Below are positions 9,332 to 17,628 of a DNA stretch of 20,571 nucleotides, in pieces; the stretch's first letter is position 1, and every line of letters starts with the position of its first letter. The DNA is taken from contig VHZZ01000515.1 of assembly GCA_009801015.1 (NCBI GenBank), positions 72,980-93,550 on the forward strand, read 5' to 3'. The translations under genes were made by a program, and so were the position numbers. The notes under the pieces are model-generated. The model was given only the letters and a program-made list of their open reading frames with translations. It had not been told where the DNA came from and searched no databases. This stretch comes from Silene noctiflora (taxonomy: Eukaryota; Streptophyta; Magnoliopsida; Caryophyllales; Caryophyllaceae).

Positions 9332-9706
9332 GAAACCAAATAACATTCAAACGAATCGAGTTAATTAGCGAAACAAGTACCTAGCTTGTCACAGTTCCAT
9401 ATATGATAAAATATCCATTGTGAAAAAACAAATATTATTTTACGTTTTATTTATTATTTTCTTATATATTGTTGGCCAAGGGAATTGTTTGTTTTTATTT
9501 TTTTTTACCACGGGAGTTATTAGGCACGAGAGAATCCGTGACTAAAAATTCAATCATAGCTATCTCCTTGGTTTTCCTTTAGCTATCTCTTTGCCACGAC
9601 CACTTGTGCCACGAATTGTATTCCCGTGGCAAAATGATTTAGCCACGAAAATTTAGCACTTGCACCATTAATTTAGCCATGGCCCAAGTACTCATTTGTA
9701 GTAGTG
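9332..9706 (+). mobile_element. CACTA (En/Spm) transposon terminal fragment
   Basis: The right end reads CATTTGTAGTAGTG, whose reverse complement starts CACTACTACAAATG, a typical plant CACTA terminus. The 200 bases inside carry subterminal repeats in both orientations: GCCACGA at 9593, 9608 and 9642, CGTGGC at 9625, and related ACCACGGG at 9507 and GGCACGAG at 9523. Transposases of this group bind such subterminal repeats. The element would extend left of this end, and the left side is now chromovirus LTR, so copy B probably inserted into it or truncated it. No transposase coding is seen in the window. Confidence 0.7.
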
Positions 9707-10553
9707 ACAATTTCTTTTATCATTTGAATCCATCATAAATGGGTTAGACCTTGTAATCCATTGCTTTAGGTGTGTTATATAGCTTTTTTGGGCCTTATAA
9801 AATCTTACACTTAGTTCCATCCTTATAACGAGGTGTTTGAAGTCTAACTTCTTTCTTTTCTATTCCAAATTAAACTTTAACTCTAAAATTTCTCCAATTA
9901 CCCTCCTCGGTCTGTGCGCCTCCTTCCCATTTCTTCCTCGGTTTTCGTACCTTTTCTCCCTCATTTCACTTCTTTGCTCTTCCCCCCCTTCAAGCTTAAA
10001 TCGTTTCTAGCCTATATATCTAGCTAGAATTCTACATTTACCCCTTTGGAACATGTTTATTTGATGATAAATTCTTCGTGAGTGATCCGAAAGAAGGTTG
10101 TTACGTCATTGAATAAGATTTACACTAATTAATTACTAAAAAAATAACTAGGTCTTTTCTATTAGTTGCATTTACAGGTATAAATTAGCATTACGTAAAT
10201 AATGATGATATGAATGTGTGATGCTGTATAATTTATATGCATGATTAATATGTTGGTATGCATTTAAATGCATGTTTGTTACTTAATTCTGAAATTCATT
10301 GATGTTGTACGCCGATTAGTGTTTGAATACAAACTCTTAGTGTGAGCATACGTGGTGTGTGGTCTTAGGTGGTCATGGACGTGTGTGGTGTCTTCCTCCA
10401 CCTTGGGGAGAGGCTAGAGTTTGGTTATCTGATGAATTGGGTATTGGCTTTACTAGTTTACCATAATAACATGTTTTACAATAACTTCACATGCGTAATT
10501 TATGTGGGATCAACAACAATAGCCGCACAGAGTACAATAATAATAAAGTTGAG
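9707..10553. other. Unassigned stretch with pyrimidine-rich tract
   Basis: No coding region is supported. Bases 9850-9990 are pyrimidine-rich (TTCTTTCTTTTC and many CTCC/TTCC words), resembling a plant 5' leader or LTR R/U5 region, but no matching gene follows. A perfect 16-bp palindrome, ATGCATTTAAATGCAT, lies at 10258-10273, and GTTTGAATACAAAC near 10321 is a short hairpin. The reading frame opening at 10369 has no recognisable domain and runs into the repeat cluster, so it is not called a gene. Confidence 0.4.
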
Positions 10554-10857
10554 TTACTATAACGTTAAAATGCTTGCTGCTATAGCAAGGAATGCTATCA
10601 CAAGGAGGCCTAGTAGTGGTATCAAGGCAGATAGCTCCATAACGTCAACTAATCATGGGCTATGTTATAGTGATTCAAGATATAAAGAAAGAGTGTTATA
10701 GTTGTTGTTACTATAACCTCGCATGCCTAGCTAAAATTATAGTCGAAGTATCTATAACTTTGCCTGGTTTGGGTGAGGAATATAGTTTCAATAACTATAA
10801 CTCTATAATAAATTTTTGATATACGAATTTATTACAGGCAGTGATACTATAACGCCA
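10554..10857. repeat. CTATAAC/GTTATAG motif cluster
   Basis: The 7-mer CTATAAC or its complement GTTATAG occurs seven times in about 300 bases, at 10557, 10664, 10695, 10711, 10752, 10795 and 10847. Several extend to ACTATAACG or GTTACTATAAC. The copies at 10695-10702 and 10710-10717 form an 8-bp perfect inverted repeat around a 7-base loop. Density and mixed orientation resemble the subterminal repeats of a DNA transposon, but no terminal inverted repeat was found. Confidence 0.6.
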
Positions 10858-11267
10858 AGAATAAATACTCACTCGAATACTCTTATTCACTTGTTAAATA
10901 TACAGTCAGTTACAATGTGCATTTGTATGATGGCTAATTCATATTAATGCCGAGATGTGTCAGTTTTGTACTGAACGAAAATGAATTAACCTCTAACCCC
11001 TTGAGGAATTTTCCCATTTACTTATATGTTCAAGGTTGACCAAAGGTAGGTTTTGTATGCTCTGTGTCTCAAGTGTTGTTCGATGTATAGCTATTCCATT
11101 AAGAGTCTGACCAGCTTTTAGGTACATAAGCAGTGGTGATAAGCTATACATATTACAATGGTGGCAGTTATTTTACATTCAACATCGATCGAGGAATTTA
11201 TTCGCTCTATGCTCCACCAGTCAGAGGCAGGTGTTTTACGCTTTGACAGTTAAGAAACAGTTGTTCA
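10858..11267. other. Unassigned stretch left of the minus-strand LTR
   Basis: No coding region, LTR end or repeat array was recognised. It is likely the target DNA into which the minus-strand chromovirus inserted. The five bases next to the LTR end are GTTCA. Confidence 0.4.
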
Positions 11268-11531
11268 AGTAACACCCCCATTCACCGAGTACCTCCAACT
11301 AGGCTAACTCAGGATAGCAGGAGGGATACCATCTCGGTTTCCCGAGGTACAGTGAATCAATACCAACAATACAAGTTAAACAACCAAATTACATGATGAA
11401 TACAATTATACAAAGGCCGGTTAATTATAACGTATATACATATAAGAGTGGGACAACTCTATTCTAGTACATGCATTTAACTCACTATCCAAGGTAACGT
11501 CGTGTTGCAACCTATCCCGTACACCATCTCC

Positions 11532-11536
11532 AAATC
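11532..11536. repeat. Target-site duplication, left copy (AAATC)
   Basis: AAATC immediately precedes the solo LTR, and the same five bases follow it at 12889-12893. A 5-bp duplication is the usual length for Ty3/gypsy integration. Confidence 0.85.
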
Positions 11537-11566
11537 TTTAATACATCATATTTCTGGTCTTAGATT

Positions 11567-11688
11567 ACTCGGGTGAGTACGAGGTATTCGACCGATTAGG
11601 TGGTGTGGTGGTTTTTGTCAGGCTTTTGACTTGTGAGTACTCGATCGAGTGTGGCGTACTATGTCGAGTGTCGCATACTCTACCGAGT
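11567..11688 (+). promoter_or_regulatory. 19-bp-phased palindromic box array in solo LTR
   Basis: Boxes start at 11567 (ACTCGGGTGAGT), 11586 (ATTCGACCGATT), 11639 (ACTCGATCGAGT), 11658 (ACTATGTCGAGT) and 11677 (ACTCTACCGAGT). Steps within the two clusters are exactly 19 bp, the same phasing and two-cluster layout as the copy B LTR. The TATA box follows 52 bp later. Confidence 0.7.
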
Positions 11689-11740
11689 TCCCGGTCCATT
11701 GGATTTTTTCCGCGGTTTGATTAAGGTAATACGGGAAGCA

Positions 11741-11748
11741 TATAAATC
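11741..11748 (+). promoter_or_regulatory. LTR TATA box, solo LTR
   Basis: TATAAATC lies just downstream of the box array, at the position matching the TATA box of the copy B LTR. The call is by motif and position only. Confidence 0.5.
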
Positions 11749-12888
11749 ATGTTTTATCGACTTAATGATTTTATAATTTGCTTAAAACACTTTTTCACAA
11801 AGTAGACAATAATGTTCACTGCTTCTCTTGCTGTCTTATTTATTCCAAGGCTAGGGTTCAACCTTTTTGGGGGTTTTCGCATCTTAACACTTGTTAATCA
11901 TTGGGAAAGTCTTCTACCTTAGTAATGTTGTCTTCTGCTAAAGTTACGCAAACCCTAATTGGGTTATTTGGGGATTTTAGGGTGTTATCATATTGTATGT
12001 TATGGTATTGATTGATTGATATCATAATAGGCGAGGAATTCGTAAAGTAGGCTTTCTAAATTGCTTACAGTATTGTTGCTTGGATTTCTAATAAGGTAGG
12101 GTTTTCCTACTCAGTTGTTTGCATAATTGGTATAAGATGCGATCGTTGTTAATTGGTTGACATTATTATTATTGTTGTGATTGTGATTATTGTTGGTTTC
12201 GGTTGTTGGTATTGTTGTGGGACCATTTTTGGGCAATGGTTCCAACCCCATGTTCGCTTCTTGTGGCTCCCGTCACAAGGGGGATATGCACATTAATGAA
12301 CTGGGTTCGCTTGTTGCAATGAGCGGGGATTTGGTAGTACGGTTGCGGTTCCCAATGGCGGTGTGGATTACTTGTTGCGATGGGTAATCTGGCAGGGCTA
12401 CACACCTTGGTATGTAGTTGGTTAATGGTTACTATGGAGTCGGAGGATGGTTGCTACAGTCTGGTTTGGATTGTGTATTGCATTATATTTCTATGATTGT
12501 TATATAGGTTATGTAGTTGACTGACCCCGTTTTTTTTTTCAAAACTGTGGTGATCCATTCGGGGATGGCGAGCCGTTCGCTTAACAGGAAATGGATGTTG
12601 ATATGGCTTGCGGGACATGGACGGGGCATAGTCACCACTTGTTTTTTAGTCTACCTTCCGCAGAGTTTAGATACAATCACGCATCTTATGGTTTTGTTGT
12701 ACGATTTTGGAGTTTTGAGACTTGTATTTCTTTTGAGACTTATTTTTCCGTTGACATTAAAGTTGTTTATCAAACTTGTTTCATTATGGTAACTATGATG
12801 CATACTAGCTCAGGAAACCAAGATGGTAGCACCTTTATATATCGGGGGTAGTCCTTGTTAAGGTACCTTTGTGTATGGGGGTGTTAAA

Positions 12889-12893
12889 AAATC
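12889..12893. repeat. Target-site duplication, right copy (AAATC)
   Basis: AAATC directly follows the solo LTR end and matches 11532-11536. Sequence on either side of the pair belongs to one minus-strand LTR. Confidence 0.85.
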
Positions 12894-13684
12894 GACATCA
12901 TGTCTATGGCATATCGGTCACATCACTATTCACCATATGATCGAAAATATAATATGGATCAAGGTAAATAGTTGAAAACGGTTTTGACACAAGAAACAAA
13001 CAAGTCAACCACATGTTTGAGTAGGGATAATCAATACCTCTATAGTGACAACATCTATAAAATAGACACAATCACATTCCACCAAACTCTCAAGTAATGA
13101 AAACTATATAAAAACCACAGATTGATTGACATGCATGCGTGCTAGAAATCACATGGCAACATAACAAGCATGCTACTAATCACACCGCAAAAAGTGACTC
13201 AACTCACACGGAGGACGTTCTCGACCACTCATACTCCCCAGATAAAAAATGTGCACATCCCACTTATGGCGGGCCCACAAGAGGAGACTCAACGGGTAGC
13301 CCTCCACGTATGACGGTGCCTAAGGATGCCGGTTCCCAACTCATTGACATAACCAATAACATGACCAACATCACATATCATTATTACCATATGACACCCG
13401 AGAACATCGTCACAATTTCATCACTAACTCGTGAACAACATATAAACACATAATTACAAGGATTGAGTAGAGAAAGTTCATACCTTTTTGCCATCCAAGT
13501 ATAGTCAAGCCAAAAAATCAATAAGTCGCATATCATTCATTACCCACAAAGGTTAGAATCGACATAGAAGAGAGGATTGTTAACTGATATTAGGTAAATA
13601 GGTGTTTGATAGGCTTCTAGGGTTTCTAGGAAGCCAAAGGTCTGGAAAGAGAAAGATGAAATTACCCCTTGGCCCAAAATCTGT

Positions 13685-13692
13685 ATTATATA
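13685..13692 (-). promoter_or_regulatory. LTR TATA box, minus-strand LTR
   Basis: The minus strand reads TATATAAT about 250 bases into the LTR, 29 bases downstream of the last palindromic box. This is the same order, boxes then TATA, as in the two plus-strand LTRs. Confidence 0.5.
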
Positions 13693-13721
13693 TTTATCGA
13701 TTTTCGTGTCTACAAGCTTCA

Positions 13722-13812
13722 ACTCGACCGAGTCACTATACCAATGGGTTAGTGACCTTGTCTCGGTCGAGTCCCCGGTCCACTCAGCCGAGTGGACTCC
13801 ACTCGTCCGAAT
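13722..13812 (-). promoter_or_regulatory. Palindromic box array, minus-strand LTR
   Basis: Plus-strand readings of the boxes are ACTCGACCGAGT (13722), TCTCGGTCGAGT (13761), ACTCAGCCGAGT (13782) and ACTCGTCCGAAT (13801). Steps are 39, 21 and 19 bp. The array lies upstream of the LTR's TATA box in its own direction. Confidence 0.68.
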
Positions 13813-13942
13813 TCACTCCTCGAGCTCCTTCTGTGTTGGCTCTTGTCCGCAAGGGTTCGTTACTCCATGACTAGCGCACTCTCCTCCAAGAAAATTACTC
13901 TAATAAGGTCGGATATAGGTCTCGAAAAGAGTCGGTAATACA

Positions 13943-13957
13943 ATGTTCCCTCCTTAA
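13943..13957 (-). promoter_or_regulatory. Polypurine tract of the minus-strand chromovirus
   Basis: The minus strand reads TTTAAGGAGGGAACAT up to the LTR start TGTATTAC. It matches the tract of copy B (TTTAAGGAGGGAAGAC) and fixes the LTR boundary at 13942. Confidence 0.82.
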
Positions 13958-14160
13958 AATGAATTTTGTCCCCGAAAGCCCATGCTCCAAAGTTATCCTC
14001 ACGGTCACTTGATCTAGAGGACAACGTACTCGGGCACACCCATGACACTATGTTATTTCCCTTGGTATTCCCATAACTCTTCTATAGATCATCGTCCCTC
14101 AAGGATCATGATGTAATTATTCACCAACTACGGGTGACTTATAACGAAATGTTACAATTC
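13943..14160 (-). mobile_element. 3' internal tail of the minus-strand chromovirus
   Basis: Next to the polypurine tract the minus strand reads CATGGGCTTTCGGGGACAAA, aligning with ATGGGTTTGAACTTCGAGGA at the same place in copy B. That is the usual 3' untranslated segment of these elements. No pol residues are recognisable before similarity fades at about 14160. The right boundary is an estimate. Confidence 0.55.
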
Positions 14161-15014
14161 ACTCAAACAAAGTTTGTTTTATACACTATGCTTAGTATTA
14201 AATAGGTAATTTTTATACTCTCTGGTAAGTAAAGGCAGTTGTTATATGCTCAGATGTTGGTTATCTAAATTCTTAATTGTTGTTTTCTTTAAAATAATTC
14301 TTATTTTTTTTTCATGTTTAGTTCTCAATAACACTATGGTTAAGATGAAGTCTCATCTTGATTTAGAACGATTTTCGTATCTCTCCATGCTATATAAATT
14401 TATTCACATGCTATTCATATCTTCTTTCACTTATTACTTATTGTTTAATTCAATATGTTGTAAACATGAATGCAATAGTATCTAGTGACTCTTGACTAGT
14501 ATGTCGCCCCAGACTCTTATGATTGCCGCTTGGTTGGAATGTTCAAGCATGGAGAGATGATAGTGTCAAATTGAGTCGAGTCACTAGGATATTTCGAGGG
14601 TAATAAACATGTAGCTTCCCTATTTTAGTTTGATTTTTGTACCAATTTTTGTTTTAAACCTTTGGTTTTATGTTTTGGAAATTAGACTCATTGGTGAATG
14701 TTGTCAAACTTCTTGTAATCTATGTATTAATTAAACACTTTGTACTTATGATTTGGAAATATGTTATATGCATTTGATATTTTGGCTTGTATGTACCCTT
14801 TTTTAGGGGAAAGCATGGGAATCAAAGTCAAAGAAAGTTAAGCCGTTCAAAGTCAAAGAAAGCCAACCAAGTTCAATTCAAAGGCATAATGAGGTCAACG
14901 AAAGCCAACAGAGCTCAATAAAATCAAGTGTAGAAGTCTTTGGACCATTCAATCAAATTTAAAGGCTGTTCTAGACAAGAAGCCAAGTAAATGGAGAAAA
15001 CCACCCGAGACTGG
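14161..15014. other. Unassigned AT-rich stretch
   Basis: No coding region, LTR end or transposon terminus could be assigned. Several short plus-strand reading frames lack any recognisable domain. The right part holds a small imperfect tandem repeat, listed separately. It could be target DNA between two elements, or decayed internal sequence of one of them. Confidence 0.4.
14823..14918. repeat. Imperfect tandem repeat of about 25 bp
   Basis: CAAAGTCAAAGAAAG occurs at 14823-14837 and again at 14848-14862, a 25-bp step. A weaker third version, AGGTCAACGAAAGCCAAC, follows near 14892. The units are rich in AAAG and GCCAAC words. No function is evident. Confidence 0.55.
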
Positions 15015-15328
15015 TGCAGTTATGCGGTCATAAATTACGCACTTTTTACTCCCTAATTAACCCTGTTTTCCATGCTACATGAGCTATTATTTAGGATAAT
15101 AGATGCCATTTGCTTCATATTTGCTATTTTGTGCTATTTGATGAGCTTTGTAGGAAAGAAGTAAAACAAGGCGGATGTACGTAATAGAAAATGCAAATAA
15201 GGAAGGAATGATGACCTTTAAGGATGTAGCATGTAGAAACTGAGCAAAGGCGATCAAGGCCAATACCTCCTAGAGGGTATTTACATGATTAGGAGTGATT
15301 ACCAAGCATTTATAACGAGATGTGGTGA

Positions 15329-15463
15329 TCTCTCACAAGATATTGGTCAAAATCGAAAAAACGGGAGGAACAGTAAAGATATCTCGCTCGAGATATCCAC
15401 TTCTCGTCAGAGACAGGGTGGGGATATCAACATCTCTCCCGAGACATGAAAGCTCGTCTGAGA
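15329..15463 (+). promoter_or_regulatory. TCTCG..GAGA palindromic box array
   Basis: Boxes are TCTCTCACAAGA (15329), TCTCGCTCGAGA (15382), TCTCGTCAGAGA (15402), TCTCTCCCGAGA (15433) and GCTCGTCTGAGA (15452). The box at 15382 is the core of a 20-bp inverted repeat, GATATCTCG-CT-CGAGATATC (15378-15397). Steps between the last four are 20, 31 and 19 bp. The array ends 54 bp before the TATA box. Confidence 0.65.
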
Positions 15464-15516
15464 TAAAGTGTACCGAAGGTATTTTTTGATCTCCTCTTAA
15501 TCTAATCTTGTACTAA

Positions 15517-15524
15517 TATAAATA
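15517..15524 (+). promoter_or_regulatory. LTR TATA box (TATAAATA)
   Basis: TATAAATA lies downstream of the box array and about 500 bp into the LTR. The other complete OTA-type LTR (minus strand, 18607-18614) uses the identical 8-mer at the matching place. Confidence 0.6.
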
Positions 15525-16496
15525 CCTCACTTATGTAATTAATTGGGGAGTCATCTATCATTATTCCTCTAGATTATAACCCTAGATTAGAATAGTTATT
15601 AATTCCTCCATAATTAGCTTAATGTTCCCATAATTACTCTGTAATCTCTAGTTAATCTGGTTCGATCTTTGGATTTCTTGGGATATTATTGAAGAATGGT
15701 GACAAAGTCTCATATTTATTTAAGATTCTTTACCTGTTCATCTATTTTCTAATTAGTTGGTATTATCTCTAATCTCCTTTTAATTACTTGTTAATATTTG
15801 CTTTGCTTACTACTTACCTGTCTTAATTCCTTGAGTAGATCTATGTTTGTTATGTTTACCATAAGTATGAGTGAGCAGTGATTAGGTTAGGGTTAATGCG
15901 TTATTATGGGGACGATTAAGGGATAAATTTATGTTTGTTGGGTCTAATTGTTGATTAATTGTATGGTTTTAATTGCAAAACTTGCACTCTACATGTTTGA
16001 TGAAATGTGTGAATGACCACTTTGCATGTTTCATTGTTGTTTATACATATCTATAAGATCGAGAGCCTTAGATGTTGTAAAAACTTGCATGATTGTTTGG
16101 AGATTGACCTAGTTTCCGTGTGAGCTAGTTAGTGTTGGTCTAGGAATGTTCATTAGATCCAGAGACTCAACTCATAGATCAATTAGCGCTTGAATCAACG
16201 ATGACTTGCCTCATAGAATCCCTAGTACACCTCACATGAGCCCAATTTATCCTAGTTTTCCCCCTTTATTGATCTTATTACAATTTTACCATTTCCTGTT
16301 CTTAGCTTACATCTATTTTATTATTTTGATTACATAGTTTAAATTACTAAATCAAAACCCAAATTGTGAAAAATTCGCACAACTAGAATTAGATTTCAAG
16401 AAGTTCTAGACATCTTCCGTCCTTGAGGTTCGACCTTGACTTATCATTGTTCTAGGTTAATTATAAATGTGTTTCATAGCAAACCTATGACCTAGT

Positions 16497-17301
16497 TGTA
16501 ACACTCGCGAAATTCCCGCTTTGGAATCTATATTTAATTAGCTATTTTATTTCTCCATTAATATTTTAAACCTTATTTTTATACAATAGTGTTTCTTATG
16601 TAGAATAGTAGTTCGCATGACCGCCTTGGCTATTTGGAACCTAAAGATGGTTTTATGTCAATTTTATGTAAACCCGACTCATATCGAATCATTTGGGTCA
16701 AGTCTTGCTTTTGGGCCTTTTTAGACTCCTCCTCTACATGAAACCCTTTTCTAACATCTTCTTCTTCATTCTTCATTCTGAAATTTCCTCTCAAACCAAA
16801 CACCATTGAAACCCTTCCTCCACAAAAGCTTAAATCTTACACTACTATTTCAATTCTTCACCAAATTGAGCCATTCTCGCGCCATTCTCTCCATTTTCTC
16901 GCTCTCCATCTTTCCAAGTACTTAAATCTCATCCTTTCTTAGTTTTTCTTAAATTACGCCTTTCTAGGGTTAAGGCAATTAACTCTTTTCTTTGAAATTG
17001 TTGTAGAGGAAGCAAACTTTGAAGACTCGGACTTGTCGGACTAAAGATTTGAAGTGAAAAAGGTAACGGTGATAGGTTATTCTGTATTATATAAATTATG
17101 TGCTTTAATTGTTAGAAATTAGTCTTTGTTTGGATAAAGTGGTAACTTTATATGTTTATTCATGTTTCTTGCTTGAATATGTTGTTGGAAGTTATCTGAA
17201 ACTTGTGTGTAGAGTATTAAGCATATTGTTGCAATTGTTATCAATTGGGTAAAATTGCATGTTTGAATTATGTAAGTTATTGAATTCCGTCTCACATATG
17301 T
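16497..17301 (+). repeat. LTR-like segment, start TGTAACACTCGCG
   Basis: The start TGTAACACTCGCGAAATTCC resembles the LTR starts of plant chromoviruses. A pyrimidine-rich leader (16740-16930) follows, then an AAGTGAAAAAGGTAACGG segment near 17050, a layout common in U5 regions of these LTRs. No coding sequence, polypurine tract or matching LTR end is visible, and no palindromic box array was found. The alternative is that TGTAACA here closes the preceding OTA LTR. The call is tentative. Confidence 0.4.
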
Positions 17302-17408
17302 TGTAACACCCTCATAAGTCGGGAACCTTCCTCAAGGCTACCCCAACCCATGGAAGTGCTACGAGACTTGGTTTACCAAGCTTGTAGTGCGAACAAACGA
17401 AGTAAGGC
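17302..17408 (-). repeat. Minus-strand LTR terminal fragment
   Basis: The plus strand begins TGTAACACCCTC, the reverse complement of a typical 3' LTR end (GAGGGTGTTACA). The following 100 bases share the layout of the chromovirus LTR end, including a GTGCTACGAGACTTGGTTTACC segment, which resembles GCGCTACCATCTCGGTTACC in the complement of the copy B LTR end. It stops where a plus-strand LTR-like start (TGTAATACCC) appears. Confidence 0.5.
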
Positions 17409-17628
17409 TGTAATACCCATAAATTTTTATAAGTTTAATCAGCATTCTATATTTTTATATACATACATTCTATAAGCTATTATGAGTCAGGATTAATAAG
17501 TCGAGACGGGTTATTGGTTACGAGTTTTTTTTATTCTTTAAAAAACAACAGAAGGAAAGAACTCGGTTTGGCCCGAGTATGGTGATCGTGAGGTGTGGGC
17601 CGAGTAAACAAAAACAGCCCAAATGCTG
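17409..17628 (+). repeat. Plus-strand LTR start fragment
   Basis: It begins TGTAATACCCATAAATTT, like a chromovirus LTR start, and carries ACTCGG/CCGAGT half-sites. It ends abruptly where the minus-strand OTA LTR begins, so that element probably cut it. Confidence 0.5.
17561..17606 (+). promoter_or_regulatory. ACTCGG/CCGAGT half-site pair
   Basis: ACTCGG (17561-17566) and CCGAGT (17573-17578) form an inverted repeat with a 6-base gap, and another GGCCGAGT ends at 17606. These are the half-sites of the chromovirus box, set with a wider spacing. Confidence 0.5.

Larger units (their letters stand above)
11537..12888 (+). mobile_element. Solo LTR of the chromovirus family
   Basis: This LTR of 1352 bp has no internal region on either side and is bounded by AAATC duplications. 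That is the signature of an insertion later reduced to a solo LTR by recombination between its LTRs. It aligns by eye with the copy B LTR at the start (AATACATC then boxes), in the middle (GGGTAATCTGGCAGGGCTACA) and at the end (TATGGGGGTGTTA). Its termini read TTTAATAC and GTGTTAAA, where the family reads TGTAATAC and GTGTTACA. It sits inside an older, opposite-strand LTR of the same family. Confidence 0.88.
11268..13942 (-). mobile_element. Minus-strand chromovirus 3' LTR, interrupted by a solo LTR
   Basis: Read on the minus strand, the LTR starts TGTATTACC at 13942, directly after the polypurine tract, and ends near GGGGGTGTTACT at 11268. It is split by the plus-strand solo LTR at 11537-12888. 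Leaving out that insert and one copy of its 5-bp duplication, the LTR is about 1318 bp, close to the solo LTR's 1352. Continuity across the split is supported because the joined flanks read GATTTGGAGATGG on the minus strand, matching ATTCGGGGATGG of the other family LTRs. The element internal part lies to the right (13943 onward). Confidence 0.8.
15015..16496 (+). mobile_element. OTA-type LTR, plus strand
   Basis: This is a non-coding block of about 1.5 kb with the layout of an Ogre/Tat/Athila-type LTR. It opens with CATAAATTACGCAC and TTTGCTATTTTGTGC, then a palindromic box array (15329-15463), a TATA box (15517) and a long U5-like stretch. Near 16040 it reads CTATAAGATCGAGAGCC. Near 16420 it reads CCTTGAGGTTCGACC, comparable to segments placed 60-70 bases before the 3' ends of the two other OTA-type LTRs here. 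No coding region flanks it, so it may be a solo LTR. Both boundaries are approximate, and no target-site duplication was found with confidence. Confidence 0.6.

Noticed and set aside
9850-10010. Pyrimidine-rich 5' leader of a host gene
   Set aside because: No start codon followed by a convincing coding exon is found within the next kilobase.
10369-10701. 110-residue plus-strand reading frame as a host gene
   Set aside because: No domain, signal peptide or repeat was recognised, and half of it runs through the CTATAAC motif cluster, so it is likely incidental.
12187-12851. Short reading frames on both strands between 12187 and 12851
   Set aside because: They lie wholly inside the solo LTR, which is non-coding, and the parts aligning with the copy B LTR do not preserve a frame.
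14246-14485. Phe/Leu-rich 79-residue frame as a small membrane protein
   Set aside because: It sits in AT-rich DNA where such hydrophobic frames are expected by chance, and there is no supporting context.
15059-16486. AACCC/AACCT near-match as a target-site duplication for the plus-strand OTA LTR
   Set aside because: There is only a four-of-five match, and using it would leave the CATAAATTACGCAC segment, which resembles the inside of the other OTA LTR, outside the element.
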